Source: Camelimonas fluminis | GTDB lineage: Bacteria > Pseudomonadota > Alphaproteobacteria > Rhizobiales > Beijerinckiaceae | DNA: 64,000 nt | Assembly (NCBI RefSeq): GCF_014656355.1 | Contig: NZ_BNCG01000002.1 | Coordinates: 330,463 to 394,462, forward strand | Direction: 5' to 3' | Part shown: positions 26,996 through 36,240 of the stretch, piece after piece | Position numbering within the stretch: position 1 is the stretch's first letter | Layout: every line of letters starts with the position of its first letter | The notes under the pieces: model-generated | What the model was told of the DNA's origin: nothing | The model's input: the letters and a program-made list of their open reading frames with translations, nothing else | Databases searched by the model: none | Position numbers and translations under genes: made by a program

Positions 26996-28513
26996 TTATC
27001 CCTGCGCGACAAAGCAGCTGCCGCCAACCGACTTGAGCTGCTGGCACAGGCTGGTGGCGCTCTCGCGGCTCAGGCCCGGCACCCGCAGGCGATAAACCGT
27101 GCGACCATTGGATTGCGCCTTGACGACGGCGGTGCCGTGACTGGCCAGAACGCCATACTTGCGCTTGAGACTGGCGGCCATAGCCTTCGCCTCCTGCTCG
27201 GATCCCGGCGCGCCAAGCTGCACCGCAAAACCGCCCTTGCCTGCCGGAGCGGCGGCGGCGGCCACCGGCTTCGGCGCGGATGCGGCAGCGCCAACCGAAC
27301 CGGTCGGCGTGTTGTCGACCATGGTCGGCTGCACGCGGTGTTCCTGCTTGACAGCGGCCTGCTGCGTTGGCCTGGCTGGCGGCGTGGGCCGAGCGGCGGG
27401 CGTCGGGGCCTGGGCCGTCTCGCGAACCGACTGGGGAGCCGCGGCCGGCTGCTGGCCGGCGTCCCGCACCTTGCCGTCAGGGCCGATCGAGACCGTACGC
27501 ACCCGACGCGGCTCACCCAGACCAGAACGCGGATCGCGGTTGGCGGCATGGGTGGGCAGCGGCGCAACGCCCGGCGCGCCAAACGTGCCCGCATTGTCGG
27601 CGACCTCGGAAGGCAGCTTGCCGGCGGCGACAGCAGCGGCGCGCTGCTGGCGCAGGGTCTGCTCCACATCCACCGGCTGCTCGTTGCTGGCGACAACCTT
27701 CGTCTCGCCCGGAGCCCTGGCGATCTGCTCGTAGATTTCCTTGGTCGGCGCCGGCGCAACATTATCCGCCGGAGGCTTCACCTTCACCGCCGAAGCGTCA
27801 GCGTGAATGAGCGGAGCCTCTCCGCCACCGCCGGAGCCGCCGCCGCGCAACCCGAAGTAGCCAGCCGACGCGGCCACGCACAACGCGACAACGCCCACAG
27901 CGGCGTACAGCGGCGAGCGCGATGGCCTGCGGCGGCGCAGGCGGGAGCCCTCGATCGCTTCAAGCGGATCCAGCGCCGGCGCAAACTCGTGGCGACCCGC
28001 GCCGTAGCGATCGTGCTCCGGCTGGGCGGGCCATGCCGCGGCGTCAGCGCCGCCATCCCAATTCTGCCCGGCATGCGCGGAAGCGTGGCCATGCTGAACC
28101 TGGCCAGCATCATCCCAGGCAGCGCCTTCTTGCCAGGCGGCGCCCTGTTGATGGCGGCCAGGCTGCTGACGCTGGTCATAGGCGTCCCATTGCTGGTCAG
28201 CCGCGCCGGCATCATGACCAGTTGCATCCCCGGACGCAGGGGAATTCATCCATGCCCGTAGGTGGGCCGGATCTTCCGCCTGCATCGGCGCCGGCTCCTG
28301 CCAGGCGGCCTGCGACTGGGCGACGCGCTCGCCGCCTCCCGGGGCGCGGAGCAGGTCGCGAAAACGGTCATTTTGCCCGACAATGCGGGCCAGTTCGGCA
28401 AGGCGGGCGTCTTCAGACGCCCCACCAACGCGCGGAGGCTCGCCAGTGCTGGCGATGCCTGCTTCAAGCGCATCAAGATCGAGCGCAACGCGGGAGGAGG
28501 ATCGGTCAGTCAT
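26996..28513 (-). CDS. SPOR-domain membrane protein
   Basis: A 505-residue protein. A cytoplasmic part (about 1-195) contains a coiled region and a Gln/Ala/His/Asp-rich stretch, a single membrane helix (about 200-220, AAVGVVALCVAASAGYF) follows, then a Pro/Ala-rich periplasmic linker, and a C-terminal SPOR domain (about 430-505: FAVQLGAPGSEQEAKAMAAS onward). SPOR domains bind denuded glycan strands at division septa. The gene sits between argS and nagZ, where an equivalent SPOR protein is found in related genomes. The ATG at 28513 is preferred over 28561. Confidence 0.9.
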   Translation of the reverse strand: MTDRSSSRVALDLDALEAGIASTGEPPRVGGASEDARLAELARIVGQNDRFRDLLRAPGGGERVAQSQAAWQEPAPMQAEDPAHLRAWMNSPASGDATGHDAGAADQQWDAYDQRQQPGRHQQGAAWQEGAAWDDAGQVQHGHASAHAGQNWDGGADAAAWPAQPEHDRYGAGRHEFAPALDPLEAIEGSRLRRRRPSRSPLYAAVGVVALCVAASAGYFGLRGGGSGGGGEAPLIHADASAVKVKPPADNVAPAPTKEIYEQIARAPGETKVVASNEQPVDVEQTLRQQRAAAVAAGKLPSEVADNAGTFGAPGVAPLPTHAANRDPRSGLGEPRRVRTVSIGPDGKVRDAGQQPAAAPQSVRETAQAPTPAARPTPPARPTQQAAVKQEHRVQPTMVDNTPTGSVGAAASAPKPVAAAAAPAGKGGFAVQLGAPGSEQEAKAMAASLKRKYGVLASHGTAVVKAQSNGRTVYRLRVPGLSRESATSLCQQLKSVGGSCFVAQG

Positions 28514-28584
28514 CGGCGCGTTCCGTTTCCTTTTGTGAGCTGGCAGCCAGGGAACGCGCACAGCGACCGACGCGAACGGTCCGC

Positions 28585-30345
28585 CTAGCGCATTTCCTCA
28601 GGCGCTCCGACCCCCAGCACCCCGAGACCCGAAGCCAGAACCGACCGGACCGAGTCAACGAGGGCCAGCCGTGCTTGGGTCAACTCTGGATTCTCCTGGT
28701 TAACAAACCGTAAGGCCACGGCGTCGCGCCCCCTGTTCCATAGGCTGTGGAAGGCGCTCGCCAGATCATACAGGTAGAATGCGACGCGATGCGGTTCATG
28801 CGCCGCAGCAGCAGCCGCGATGACCCGCGGATATTGCGCCAGCCACCGCAGCAGATCGACCTCGGCGACATCGGACAGCGCGCTCACACTGGCGCTGGCG
28901 AGGGCCGCCTGGTCAAAACTGCGCCCGGGGAAAGCCTCACCCGCCTGGCGGAACACAGAAGCGCACCGCGCATGCGCATATTGCACATAAAACACGGCGT
29001 TATCCCGGGACTGTTCAACCACTTTTGCAAGATCAAAATCCAGCGTGGCGTCGTTCTTGCGGAACAGCATCATAAAGCGAACCGGGTCTGATCCGACTTC
29101 ATCAATCACATCACGAAGTGTGACGAAGTCACCGGAACGCTTGGACATTTTAACCTGTTCGCCATCACGAAGCAAGCGAACGAGCTGGCACAGCTTCACG
29201 TCAAGCTTGCCCTTGCCGCCGGTGACGGCGGCGACGGCGGCGTTCATGCGTTTCACATAACCGCCATGATCCGCGCCCCAGACGTCGATCATGCTGGCGA
29301 AACCGCGCTGGTATTTGGAGCGGTGATAGGCGATGTCGGCGGCGAAATAGGTATAGGAGCCGTCGGACTTGAGCAGCGGGCGATCCACGTCGTCGCCAAA
29401 GGCGGTTGCGCGGAACAGGGTCTGCTCGCGATCTTCCCAATCCTCCACCGGTTGGCCCTTCGGCGGCGGCAGCCGGCCTTCATAGACCAGATCGCGGGAG
29501 CGCAGGTCGGCGATGGTCGCGCCAATCTGGTCGCCATCGGCTCCGCGGGAGAGCGAACGCTCCGAGAAGAACACCTCGTGACTGATGCCGATCGCGGCGA
29601 GATCACCCCGGATCATCTCCATCATGGCGTCGATCGCGGCGTCTCGGGCGATGGGCAGCCACGCCTCTTCCGGCATCTGGCGCAGGGCCTGACCGTGAGC
29701 TTCAGCCAGAGCCTTGCCAACCGGAACAAGATAGTCGCCCGGATAAAGACCAGCCGGGATCTCGCCGATGTCCTCTCCAAGCGCCTCGCGATAGCGCAGA
29801 TAGGCGGAACGGCCGAGCACGTCGACCTGGGCGCCGGCGTCATTGATATAATATTCACGGGTCACGTCATGGCCGGCGAAGGCAAGCAGGCTGGCGAGCG
29901 CATCGCCAAACACCGCGCCGCGCCCGTGACCGACATGCATCGGGCCGGTCGGGTTGGCCGAGACATATTCCACATTGACCGCGCCACGACCTGCGGCGCC
30001 GCGGCCGTAGGCTTGTGGATCGTTGATGATGTTCTTCAGAACATCAAGATAAACATCTGGTTTCAATCGAATATTGATAAAACCAGGGCCAGCGGTCTCA
30101 ACAGAGGCCACGCCCTCCACTTCAGCGAGCGGTCCGGCAATCAGCGCCGCCAGGGCGCGCGGATTGGTCTTCGCCTCCTTCGCCAGCACCATGGCGGCGT
30201 TGGTGGCGAGATCGCCATGGCTCATGTCGCGCGGCGGCTCCACCACCACGCGCGACAGGTCCAGCCCCTGCGGCATGGCGCCGGCGGCGACGAGCCCTTC
30301 CAGCACCGTTTTCAAACGCTGTTCGTAAATATCAAAAATGTTCAT
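28585..30345 (-). CDS. argS: Arginyl-tRNA synthetase
   Basis: A 586-residue class I synthetase. The Arg-specific N-terminal domain includes [20 protein letters not shown]; the HIGH motif is [20 protein letters not shown] and the KMSKS-type motif is [14 protein letters not shown]. The C-terminal DALR anticodon-binding domain ends the protein. The ATG at 30345 gives [10 protein letters not shown]; an upstream start at 30363 adds six residues. It follows dgt after 257 bases that hold no gene. Confidence 0.97.
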   Translation of the reverse strand: MNIFDIYEQRLKTVLEGLVAAGAMPQGLDLSRVVVEPPRDMSHGDLATNAAMVLAKEAKTNPRALAALIAGPLAEVEGVASVETAGPGFINIRLKPDVYLDVLKNIINDPQAYGRGAAGRGAVNVEYVSANPTGPMHVGHGRGAVFGDALASLLAFAGHDVTREYYINDAGAQVDVLGRSAYLRYREALGEDIGEIPAGLYPGDYLVPVGKALAEAHGQALRQMPEEAWLPIARDAAIDAMMEMIRGDLAAIGISHEVFFSERSLSRGADGDQIGATIADLRSRDLVYEGRLPPPKGQPVEDWEDREQTLFRATAFGDDVDRPLLKSDGSYTYFAADIAYHRSKYQRGFASMIDVWGADHGGYVKRMNAAVAAVTGGKGKLDVKLCQLVRLLRDGEQVKMSKRSGDFVTLRDVIDEVGSDPVRFMMLFRKNDATLDFDLAKVVEQSRDNAVFYVQYAHARCASVFRQAGEAFPGRSFDQAALASASVSALSDVAEVDLLRWLAQYPRVIAAAAAAHEPHRVAFYLYDLASAFHSLWNRGRDAVALRFVNQENPELTQARLALVDSVRSVLASGLGVLGVGAPEEMR

Positions 30346-30602
30346 TGCAAAACGCTTCTTCACACGCCTGGCGGCCGCAGGGCGTCAATTCCGGATCCTG
30401 CCGCCCCCAATAATCCTGCCGCCCGCAATAGCAGGACTCATGCCAAAACCCAATCTGCCCGACTCATCCAGCCCTGGCGGGGCCTGCGCCGCCCGGGTTT
30501 GGCGGGCGCCGGCTACTGCGGCGCCTCGCGACCAGAACCCGGAAGGCAAATCAGGCCGCCATAAAATGTGCTGGCAAACAGCCGCCACGCCGCGACGGGC
30601 GA

Positions 30603-31871
30603 TCAGCGGTCCGGCGTGTCGGGGCCGCCAGCCCAGGCGTCAGGCCTGGCGATGACGTCGGGCGTATGGGGGAACAATGCCTGATGGCGCGCAAGGGCAT
30701 AGCTGTCCGTCATGCCGGCGATATAGTCCGCCACCCGGCGCTGCAGGCGCATGTCCTCACCCGCCCCGCCGTTCAGATCCCGCCGCCATTCCGCCGGGAG
30801 CAGCTCAGGCTCGGCCAGGAAGCGGGCGTAAAGATCGCGGACAATCGCGTCCGCCCCCTCGCGCAGGCGCATCAGCCGCTTGTGCCGGTACATGTGGGGA
30901 AACAGAAACCGCTTCATGTCGCGGTCAGCGGCGGCCAGCCGCTCCGAGAAGGCGATCACCGGCTCCGGCGCGAAACGGATATCGTTGGCGTTTGCGGGAT
31001 CAAGCGCGGTGATTCGACGACCGCTTTCAACAATGACGTCTTCGACGAAACGGGTGATGACGCGCCGCACCACCTCGTGAATTGTCCGGGCCAGATCAAG
31101 GTCGGGCCAGAGTTGCTCCACCTCGTGGAGAATGCCCGCCAGGAAAGGCGCCTTGCGCACGTCGTCGGCCGAGAACAGCCCGGCGCGCCAGCCGTCATCA
31201 AGGTCGTGGGCGTTATAGGCGATGTCGTCGGCGATAGCGGCGCACTGGGCCTCGGCGCTGGCCTGGGTGTGCAGCCACAGATCATGGATGGCGTTGTATT
31301 CCAGAATGGCGACCGGCGCGCCTTGGGCGGCGTAGCGCGCCGTTGGCCGGCCATCCGCGTCGAGCAGCGGCCCGTTGTGTTTCACCAGACCTTCGAGGGC
31401 TTCCCAGGTCAGATTCAGGCCGTCCCAGGCGGCGTAGCGCCGTTCCAGGCGCGTCACCACGCGCAGCGCCTGGGCGTTATGGTCGAAGCCACCAATGGCC
31501 CGCGTGCAGGCCTCCAGAGCATCCTCGCCCGCATGCCCGAACGGCGTATGCCCCAGGTCGTGCGCCAGGGCGATGGCCTCGGCCAGATCCTCGTCGAGGC
31601 CCAGACAGCGGGCGATGGCCCGGGCGATCTGGCTCACCTCGATGGTGTGGGTCAGGCGGGTGCGATAGTGGTCGCCCTCGTGCTGCACGAACACCTGGGT
31701 CTTGTGTTTCAGCCGCCGGAAGGCCGTGGCGTGGATGATCCGGTCGCGGTCGCGCTGGAACGGACTGCGGGTCGGCGAATCGTCATCAGGCCAGCGACGC
31801 CCGCGGCTCTCCGCCGGGTTGCAGGCCCAGGCAGCCGTCCACCGCTCTCCGTGCAGACGCAGATGCGTCAT
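30603..31871 (-). CDS. dgt: Deoxyguanosinetriphosphate triphosphohydrolase-like protein (dNTPase)
   Basis: A 422-residue HD-domain protein. HATAFRRLKHKTQVF, the first His of TRLTHTIEVSQIA, and the HD pair in ALAHDLGHTPFGHAGE place it in the Dgt type 2 family. Members hydrolyse dNTPs to nucleoside and triphosphate. The ATG at 31871 is preferred because it starts MTHLRLHGERW; the frame is open to 31976. It is transcribed away from erpA, a conserved divergent arrangement in alphaproteobacteria. Confidence 0.94.
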   Translation of the reverse strand: MTHLRLHGERWTAAWACNPAESRGRRWPDDDSPTRSPFQRDRDRIIHATAFRRLKHKTQVFVQHEGDHYRTRLTHTIEVSQIARAIARCLGLDEDLAEAIALAHDLGHTPFGHAGEDALEACTRAIGGFDHNAQALRVVTRLERRYAAWDGLNLTWEALEGLVKHNGPLLDADGRPTARYAAQGAPVAILEYNAIHDLWLHTQASAEAQCAAIADDIAYNAHDLDDGWRAGLFSADDVRKAPFLAGILHEVEQLWPDLDLARTIHEVVRRVITRFVEDVIVESGRRITALDPANANDIRFAPEPVIAFSERLAAADRDMKRFLFPHMYRHKRLMRLREGADAIVRDLYARFLAEPELLPAEWRRDLNGGAGEDMRLQRRVADYIAGMTDSYALARHQALFPHTPDVIARPDAWAGGPDTPDR

Positions 31872-32192
31872 CTGGGCTCCCCCCAAAACTTTTCCATCAC
31901 CGCCACCGCCGCATCGGGCATGAAAGGCGCGGCAGCCCGGCCAGCGCGGGCGTCTTCCCTTTCCCCAACCAGCCAATCAATGACGCCGGTGACTTTCCGG
32001 CCGGGGAATTGCCCGCCGGCGTCCTGGGGCGCCTCTTGCCAGACAGAATCGTCCGGTCGGTCAGAACTTACCCAGGACAGGAAACGGCGCCGGTGGTTGA
32101 AGCCTCGCCCTGGTGGACATACCTTTGGGACAGGTCCAGGGAAAGCCTCCGGCTGGCAGGCTCCTGGCCCGTATGTTGCAGGAACATCCGCG
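31872..32192. other. Divergent promoter region dgt / erpA
   Basis: 321 bases between divergent genes. Open frames on both strands cross it but none shows coding character. It should hold promoters for both sides; I see no clear known operator, in particular no convincing IscR-type box that I can define by eye. Confidence 0.45.
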
Positions 32193-32519
32193 ATGCAGAA
32201 CGTCACCGTTACAGAGCGCGCCGCCCGCCGCATCAGGCAGGTGCTGGCCGATGAACCCAAGGGCGCGATGCTGCGCATCAGCGTCAACGGCGGCGGCTGT
32301 TCGGGCTTCCAGTACGTCTTTGACATCGACCGCGACCGCGCCGATGACGACATCGTCATTGAGCGCGACGGCGCCGGCGTGCTGGTTGACCCGGTGTCGC
32401 TGGAATACATGCAGGGATCGGTCATCGACTTTGTCGACGATTTGATGGGACAGGCGTTCAGGATCGAGAATCCCAACGCCACGGCCTCCTGCGGCTGCGG
32501 CACGTCATTCGCCCTGTAG
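32193..32519 (+). CDS. erpA: Iron-sulphur cluster carrier ErpA (A-type)
   Basis: A 108-residue A-type carrier with the three conserved cysteines in NGGGCSGFQY and CGCGTSFAL. MQNVTVTERAARRIRQVL is a typical start. ErpA delivers [4Fe-4S] or [2Fe-2S] clusters to apoproteins. The ATG at 32193 has AGGAA upstream; longer in-frame sequence upstream is antisense to dgt and not coding. An xthA gene, which follows erpA in some relatives, is not present. Confidence 0.95.
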   Translation: MQNVTVTERAARRIRQVLADEPKGAMLRISVNGGGCSGFQYVFDIDRDRADDDIVIERDGAGVLVDPVSLEYMQGSVIDFVDDLMGQAFRIENPNATASCGCGTSFAL

Positions 32520-32874
32520 GCGCCTCCCCAACGTTGCCGCTGGCGCCGTCCGCCGCCTCTTGCGCGCCGGCCGGCGCCGCGCGATCTCCCGCCGGGCCGG
32601 ATTTGCCCCTGCGACCAGATTTTGCTCTACAGTCGCCATGGTTGTGGTTCACAACTGGTGGAACGGATTTGACGTTTGCATCCACCGTCACATGAGGCGA
32701 CGGGCAAATGTGGAGCCCTCAAGTTCCAACATAAAATCAATACATTGCTGGTGGTCTTGATTCCCGCGCCCACGCCACGTCCTCCCCCGCACAGGGGCAT
32801 GTGACAGGGATGTGAAAGGCCGGAATCAGCCCGCAATCACGGCCAACCGCACGCCACCGAGGACCGTTACCCCC
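32520..32874. other. Spacer after erpA
   Basis: 355 bases with no supportable gene; the right half (about 32620-32760) is clearly less GC-rich than the surroundings and may be the promoter of the following large gene. Confidence 0.45.
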
Positions 32875-35025
32875 ATGAAATCCAGACTGCAGTCCCATGC
32901 GCAGCACCAGGCTGCCGCCCCGGCGCGACCCAGCAGGCGGCCCGCACGCCGGATCGCAGCTGGCGGCGCCCTGGCGTTCGTCGTCACCGGCGCCGTGCTG
33001 GCCGGCGGCGCCCAATGGACGGCGCATGAGGTGCGCGGCGCCCTTGCCAGCGTCGGGGTCGACGTGGCCGGCGTCTCGGTGGACCCGGTGTCCGGCTCCG
33101 TGACGCTTGATCGCGTCGCCGCCAGCCATGACGGGCTGCGGATTTCAGTCGGCTCGATCGCCACGCCTGGCCACTTCGGCCTTTCAAGCGCCGCCGAGGC
33201 GGCGGGGCCGGTTACGCTGACCGACATTGAAATCAGCAGCAAGCAGCTCACCGTGCGCATTCCCCGGCTGGAAGTCGCCGGCGACAATGTGGACGAAGCG
33301 CGTCTGCGCGCCATTTTTGACAAGACGAGCGCCACGCCGCTGGCGAAGCGGCTGTCAGACATAAGCGTCAGCCGCGCCACGCTGCCCGAGCTGGTCCTCG
33401 TCCAGAAGAGCGACAAGGCCATGTCGTCCTCCACCTGGAAGCAGATCACCATCACGGATCTGAAGAACGGCGTCGCGGGCGCCATCACGTCCAGCGGCGC
33501 GACGTTCGCCACCAAAGCGGGCGAGACCAGCTCCAGCGGCGCCATCGGCCAGACGGCCATGGAGAAGGTCAACCTCGGACTTGTCGCCCGGCTTTACACC
33601 GAGGCGGCCGCCAATGAGGCCGATCGCCAGTTGCAGCCGGCCTATGGCGCGTTCTCGGCCAGCGACATCACGGTCAGGAGCGACGACGCCAGCTTCGCGA
33701 TCAAGAGCGTGAGCGGCAAGGATTTCAAGGCGCGCCTGCTCAACACGCCCCTGCTCGAGCTGACGGCCAGCATCGAGGCGGTGAAGAATCCGGATGATCT
33801 CGAACCGAAGGCCCGCGCCGCCTATTACAGCAGCGTCGCCGACATCCTTGAGGCCTTCTCGTTCGGCGAGGCCGCCGTCACCGGCATGACGTTTGACGTC
33901 CCGGATGAGAGCGACGACGAAGGCGAGGAGGCTGACAAGGAAACTGGCAAGCAGGCTGAGGCGAAGGAGAAGAGCGCCAAAAGCGACAAGCCGGCTCCCC
34001 GCGTGCGCGGCGAGATCGCCTCGCTGTCGTTCGGCTCCGCCGTGGCCCAGGGCGGCCTCAGCTTCTCCGGCCTGAAGATCGCGCCCGTCGAGGGCGACCA
34101 TGTGTCCATTGGCGAAGGCAACGTCAGCAATTTCATGGCGAAGCTGGCGGACATGTTCCGCAAGCTGTCCGGCGCCGCGGCCGACGGCAAGGACGACAAT
34201 ACAGCCCTTGCGTCGCTGACCCCGGCGGCCGCCGGCCTGACCCTGAAGAATATCGACGTCAACGTCGCCAGCCCGGACGCGCCCGGCGAGCGGGTGAAGT
34301 TCACCATTCAGGGCTTCTCCGGCTCCTACAGCGACCCGGTCAACGGCGTGCCCACCGCCCTCAAAACCAATCTCGACCGGCTGGTGATCGATCTGCCCAG
34401 GCCGAAGAAGGGCGACGATGAGGAGGACGACGACTCCCCGGTGAACGCCACCCTGACGAAGCTGCACGCCATGGGCTACGACAAGCTCGACCTGTCGGCG
34501 TCGATTGACGGCAAGTGGGAGGCCGCCACGAAGGACCTGCGCGTCAATGCGTTTTCCTTCGGCGCCGCCAATCTCGGCAGCATCAGGCTCACCGGCCTGC
34601 TGGGCAATGTGAGCCAGGAGCTGTTCACCGCCAGCGACGACAGGCGCCAGCAATTGCTGCTCTCCTCACGCCTGAAGAACCTGTCGCTTGACGTGACTGA
34701 CAGCGGTTTTGCGAAGCGCTTCGCTGAATTGCAGGCGAAGGAACAGGGCGATGGCGACGCGACCCAGGTGCGCGCGGGCTGGGCCGCCCTGGCGCAGATG
34801 CTGTTGCCGTCGATGATTGGTTCCAGCGACGGCGCCAAGGCGCTCACCGGCGCTCTCGGCAAGTTCATCCGCGACAGCGGCTCCCTGAGCCTCTCCGCCA
34901 CGTCGCGGAAACCGGAAGGCGACCAGATGAGCGAACTGATCGTCGGCGCCGCATCGGGCAATCCCGATGCGCTGTTCCAGGCGCTCGACTTCAAGGCCAC
35001 GGCAAAGCAGGCCACGGAAAAGTAG
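32875..35025 (+). CDS. Uncharacterised 716-residue membrane-anchored protein
   Basis: I do not recognise the family. A basic N-terminus (about 1-24) precedes one membrane helix (IAAGGALAFVVTGAVLAGG), so the bulk should be periplasmic. The remainder is a repetitive series of short beta-type segments (for example VTLTDIEISSKQLTVRIPRL) interspersed with helical stretches, reminiscent of AsmA-like proteins but without a signature I can assert. A highly charged insert DESDDEGEEADKETGK plus lysines lies near residue 350. The ATG at 32875 starts before the basic segment; an ATG at 32812 is possible. A terminator-like hairpin follows. Base composition matches neighbours. Confidence 0.8.
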   Translation: MKSRLQSHAQHQAAAPARPSRRPARRIAAGGALAFVVTGAVLAGGAQWTAHEVRGALASVGVDVAGVSVDPVSGSVTLDRVAASHDGLRISVGSIATPGHFGLSSAAEAAGPVTLTDIEISSKQLTVRIPRLEVAGDNVDEARLRAIFDKTSATPLAKRLSDISVSRATLPELVLVQKSDKAMSSSTWKQITITDLKNGVAGAITSSGATFATKAGETSSSGAIGQTAMEKVNLGLVARLYTEAAANEADRQLQPAYGAFSASDITVRSDDASFAIKSVSGKDFKARLLNTPLLELTASIEAVKNPDDLEPKARAAYYSSVADILEAFSFGEAAVTGMTFDVPDESDDEGEEADKETGKQAEAKEKSAKSDKPAPRVRGEIASLSFGSAVAQGGLSFSGLKIAPVEGDHVSIGEGNVSNFMAKLADMFRKLSGAAADGKDDNTALASLTPAAAGLTLKNIDVNVASPDAPGERVKFTIQGFSGSYSDPVNGVPTALKTNLDRLVIDLPRPKKGDDEEDDDSPVNATLTKLHAMGYDKLDLSASIDGKWEAATKDLRVNAFSFGAANLGSIRLTGLLGNVSQELFTASDDRRQQLLLSSRLKNLSLDVTDSGFAKRFAELQAKEQGDGDATQVRAGWAALAQMLLPSMIGSSDGAKALTGALGKFIRDSGSLSLSATSRKPEGDQMSELIVGAASGNPDALFQALDFKATAKQATEK

Positions 35026-35051
35026 GCCACCTTGCGCTTTGACGTTATGGC

Positions 35052-35078
35052 GCGGGCGTCGCACATTGCGGCGCCCGC
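35052..35078 (+). terminator. Hairpin downstream of the 716-residue protein
   Basis: 12-bp stem with one wobble (GCGGGCGTCGCA / TGCGGCGCCCGC), 3-base loop, 27 bases after the stop; a TTTT occurs about 16 bases further on. Confidence 0.5.
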
Positions 35079-35125
35079 TGCACTTGCGGGGCTTTTGAAC
35101 TGACCTCCCGGGAGAACGACCAGGC

Positions 35126-35728
35126 ATGGGGCTGATCGGACAGTGGCGGAATCCGCACAACGAAACCCGCGTGCATCTGGCGAATCTGGCGAAGAAGCGT
35201 GGCTTCAGCTTCGGCGCCTACAGCTATGGCCGGCCCAAGGTGCGGTTCGCGGAATCTGGGGCGAAGCTCAGCATCGGCCGCTATTGCTCGATCGCCGACA
35301 AGGTCGAGATCCTGCTCGGCGGCAACCACCGGCTGGACTGGGTCTCAACCTTTCCCTTCCCGGCCTTCCCCACGGTCTGGCCCGGCGTGAACAGTGACTA
35401 CCACGCCACTTCTGGCGACGTGCATATCGGCCATGACGTGTGGCTTGGCTCCGGCTGCATGATCCTCTCTGGCGTCACCATCGGCCATGGCGCCGTGGTC
35501 GCCGCCCGCGCCGTTGTGACCAGGAACGTGCCGCCTTACGCCATCGTCGGCGGCAATCCGGCGCGGGTCATCCGCCACCGCTTCAGCGAGGCGGACATCG
35601 CCGCCTTGCTCGCCAGCGCCTGGTGGGACCTGCCAAAGGAGCAGGTTCAGACGCTGTTGCCGCTGTTGCAGGATACGGACGTCCAGGCCTTCGCCGCCGC
35701 CGTGCAGAAAATTCGCGATGGTGGCTGA
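35126..35728 (+). CDS. CatB-like hexapeptide O-acetyltransferase
   Basis: A 200-residue left-handed beta-helix acetyltransferase of the xenobiotic acetyltransferase (CatB/Vat) type: [13 protein letters not shown]-like start of the helix ([19 protein letters not shown]), then [40 protein letters not shown] and [14 protein letters not shown]. The extended loop [15 protein letters not shown] is typical of the CatB group. Acceptor is unknown; relatives act on antibiotics or on surface sugars. Located between a membrane-anchored protein and metA, with no obvious partner. Confidence 0.88.
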   Translation: MGLIGQWRNPHNETRVHLANLAKKRGFSFGAYSYGRPKVRFAESGAKLSIGRYCSIADKVEILLGGNHRLDWVSTFPFPAFPTVWPGVNSDYHATSGDVHIGHDVWLGSGCMILSGVTIGHGAVVAARAVVTRNVPPYAIVGGNPARVIRHRFSEADIAALLASAWWDLPKEQVQTLLPLLQDTDVQAFAAAVQKIRDGG

Positions 35729-36024
35729 GTGGGAGCGCCACCGGCGGCCGTCGCGATCCGCGACTGGCGCAACGGCAGCTGACGCGACACCAGGTGGCGC
35801 AACATCAAGGCGCGATATGGGCGCGACATGGGCTGGCGCCGATCCTGATTTGCTCCGCCTGCCTGCACTGACGCGGCTTCCCGGCGCGAAACGGCACCCG
35901 CCTCAACGAATTTTTTCCAGACGAATGACCTGCCGCAGAATTATTTTCCGCAAATGCGTCCTGGCGTGAAACCTCCCTCTTGTGCCTGGATGAAATCCGG
36001 CATACACAGGGCGTTACATCAGGA
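35729..36024. other. Upstream part of the catB-like / metA spacer
   Basis: About 300 bases without a gene. It contains an AT-richer segment (about 35917-35950) that could hold the metA promoter ahead of the structured leader at 36025-36141. Confidence 0.45.
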
Positions 36025-36141
36025 GTTGGGATGCATTCCCAACGCCAACCTGCCTGTTCCGGGCAAGGTGGCGCTCCCCTCAGGGGAGGATGTGGCCAGA
36101 CCGGCAACCAAACGGAACCAGCCACCGCATCCACCTGCCCG
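36025..36141 (+). ncRNA. Candidate structured leader RNA of metA
   Basis: Seen in the sequence: a 7-bp hairpin (GTTGGGA / TCCCAAC, 36025-36043), then an 11-bp closing stem with one bulged A, CGGGCAAGGTGG (36060-36071) with CCACCTGCCCG (36131-36141). Inside it are a 6-bp hairpin CTCCCC/GGGGAG (36074-36088) and a second arm in which ATG/CAT (36090-36092 with 36128-36130) and TGGC/GCCA (36093-36096 with 36121-36124) pair, capped by ACCGGCAACCAAACGGAACC. It ends about 100 bases before the metA ATG. It resembles a three-way junction. It lacks the SAM-II core and does not fit the SAM-I core, so I do not name it; ligand sensing is inference. Confidence 0.5.
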
Positions 36142-36240
36142 AATCCGGAGCGCGAGACGGCCAACCGCCGCCTGAGCGCTGTCGTTTGTCGACGCGTTTT
36201 CCGTCCGCACGGAGAACGCGAAACCCGAGTGGATGCGCCA

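Noticed and set aside
30666-32519. A single 617-codon plus-strand frame ending in ErpA, suggesting a fusion protein
   Set aside because: The first 509 codons are antisense to dgt; ErpA has its own start and ribosome binding site at 32193.
36025-36141. SAM-II or SAM-I riboswitch call for the metA leader
   Set aside because: The SAM-II pseudoknot core sequence is missing and the SAM-I core is only partly matched; kept as an unnamed candidate.
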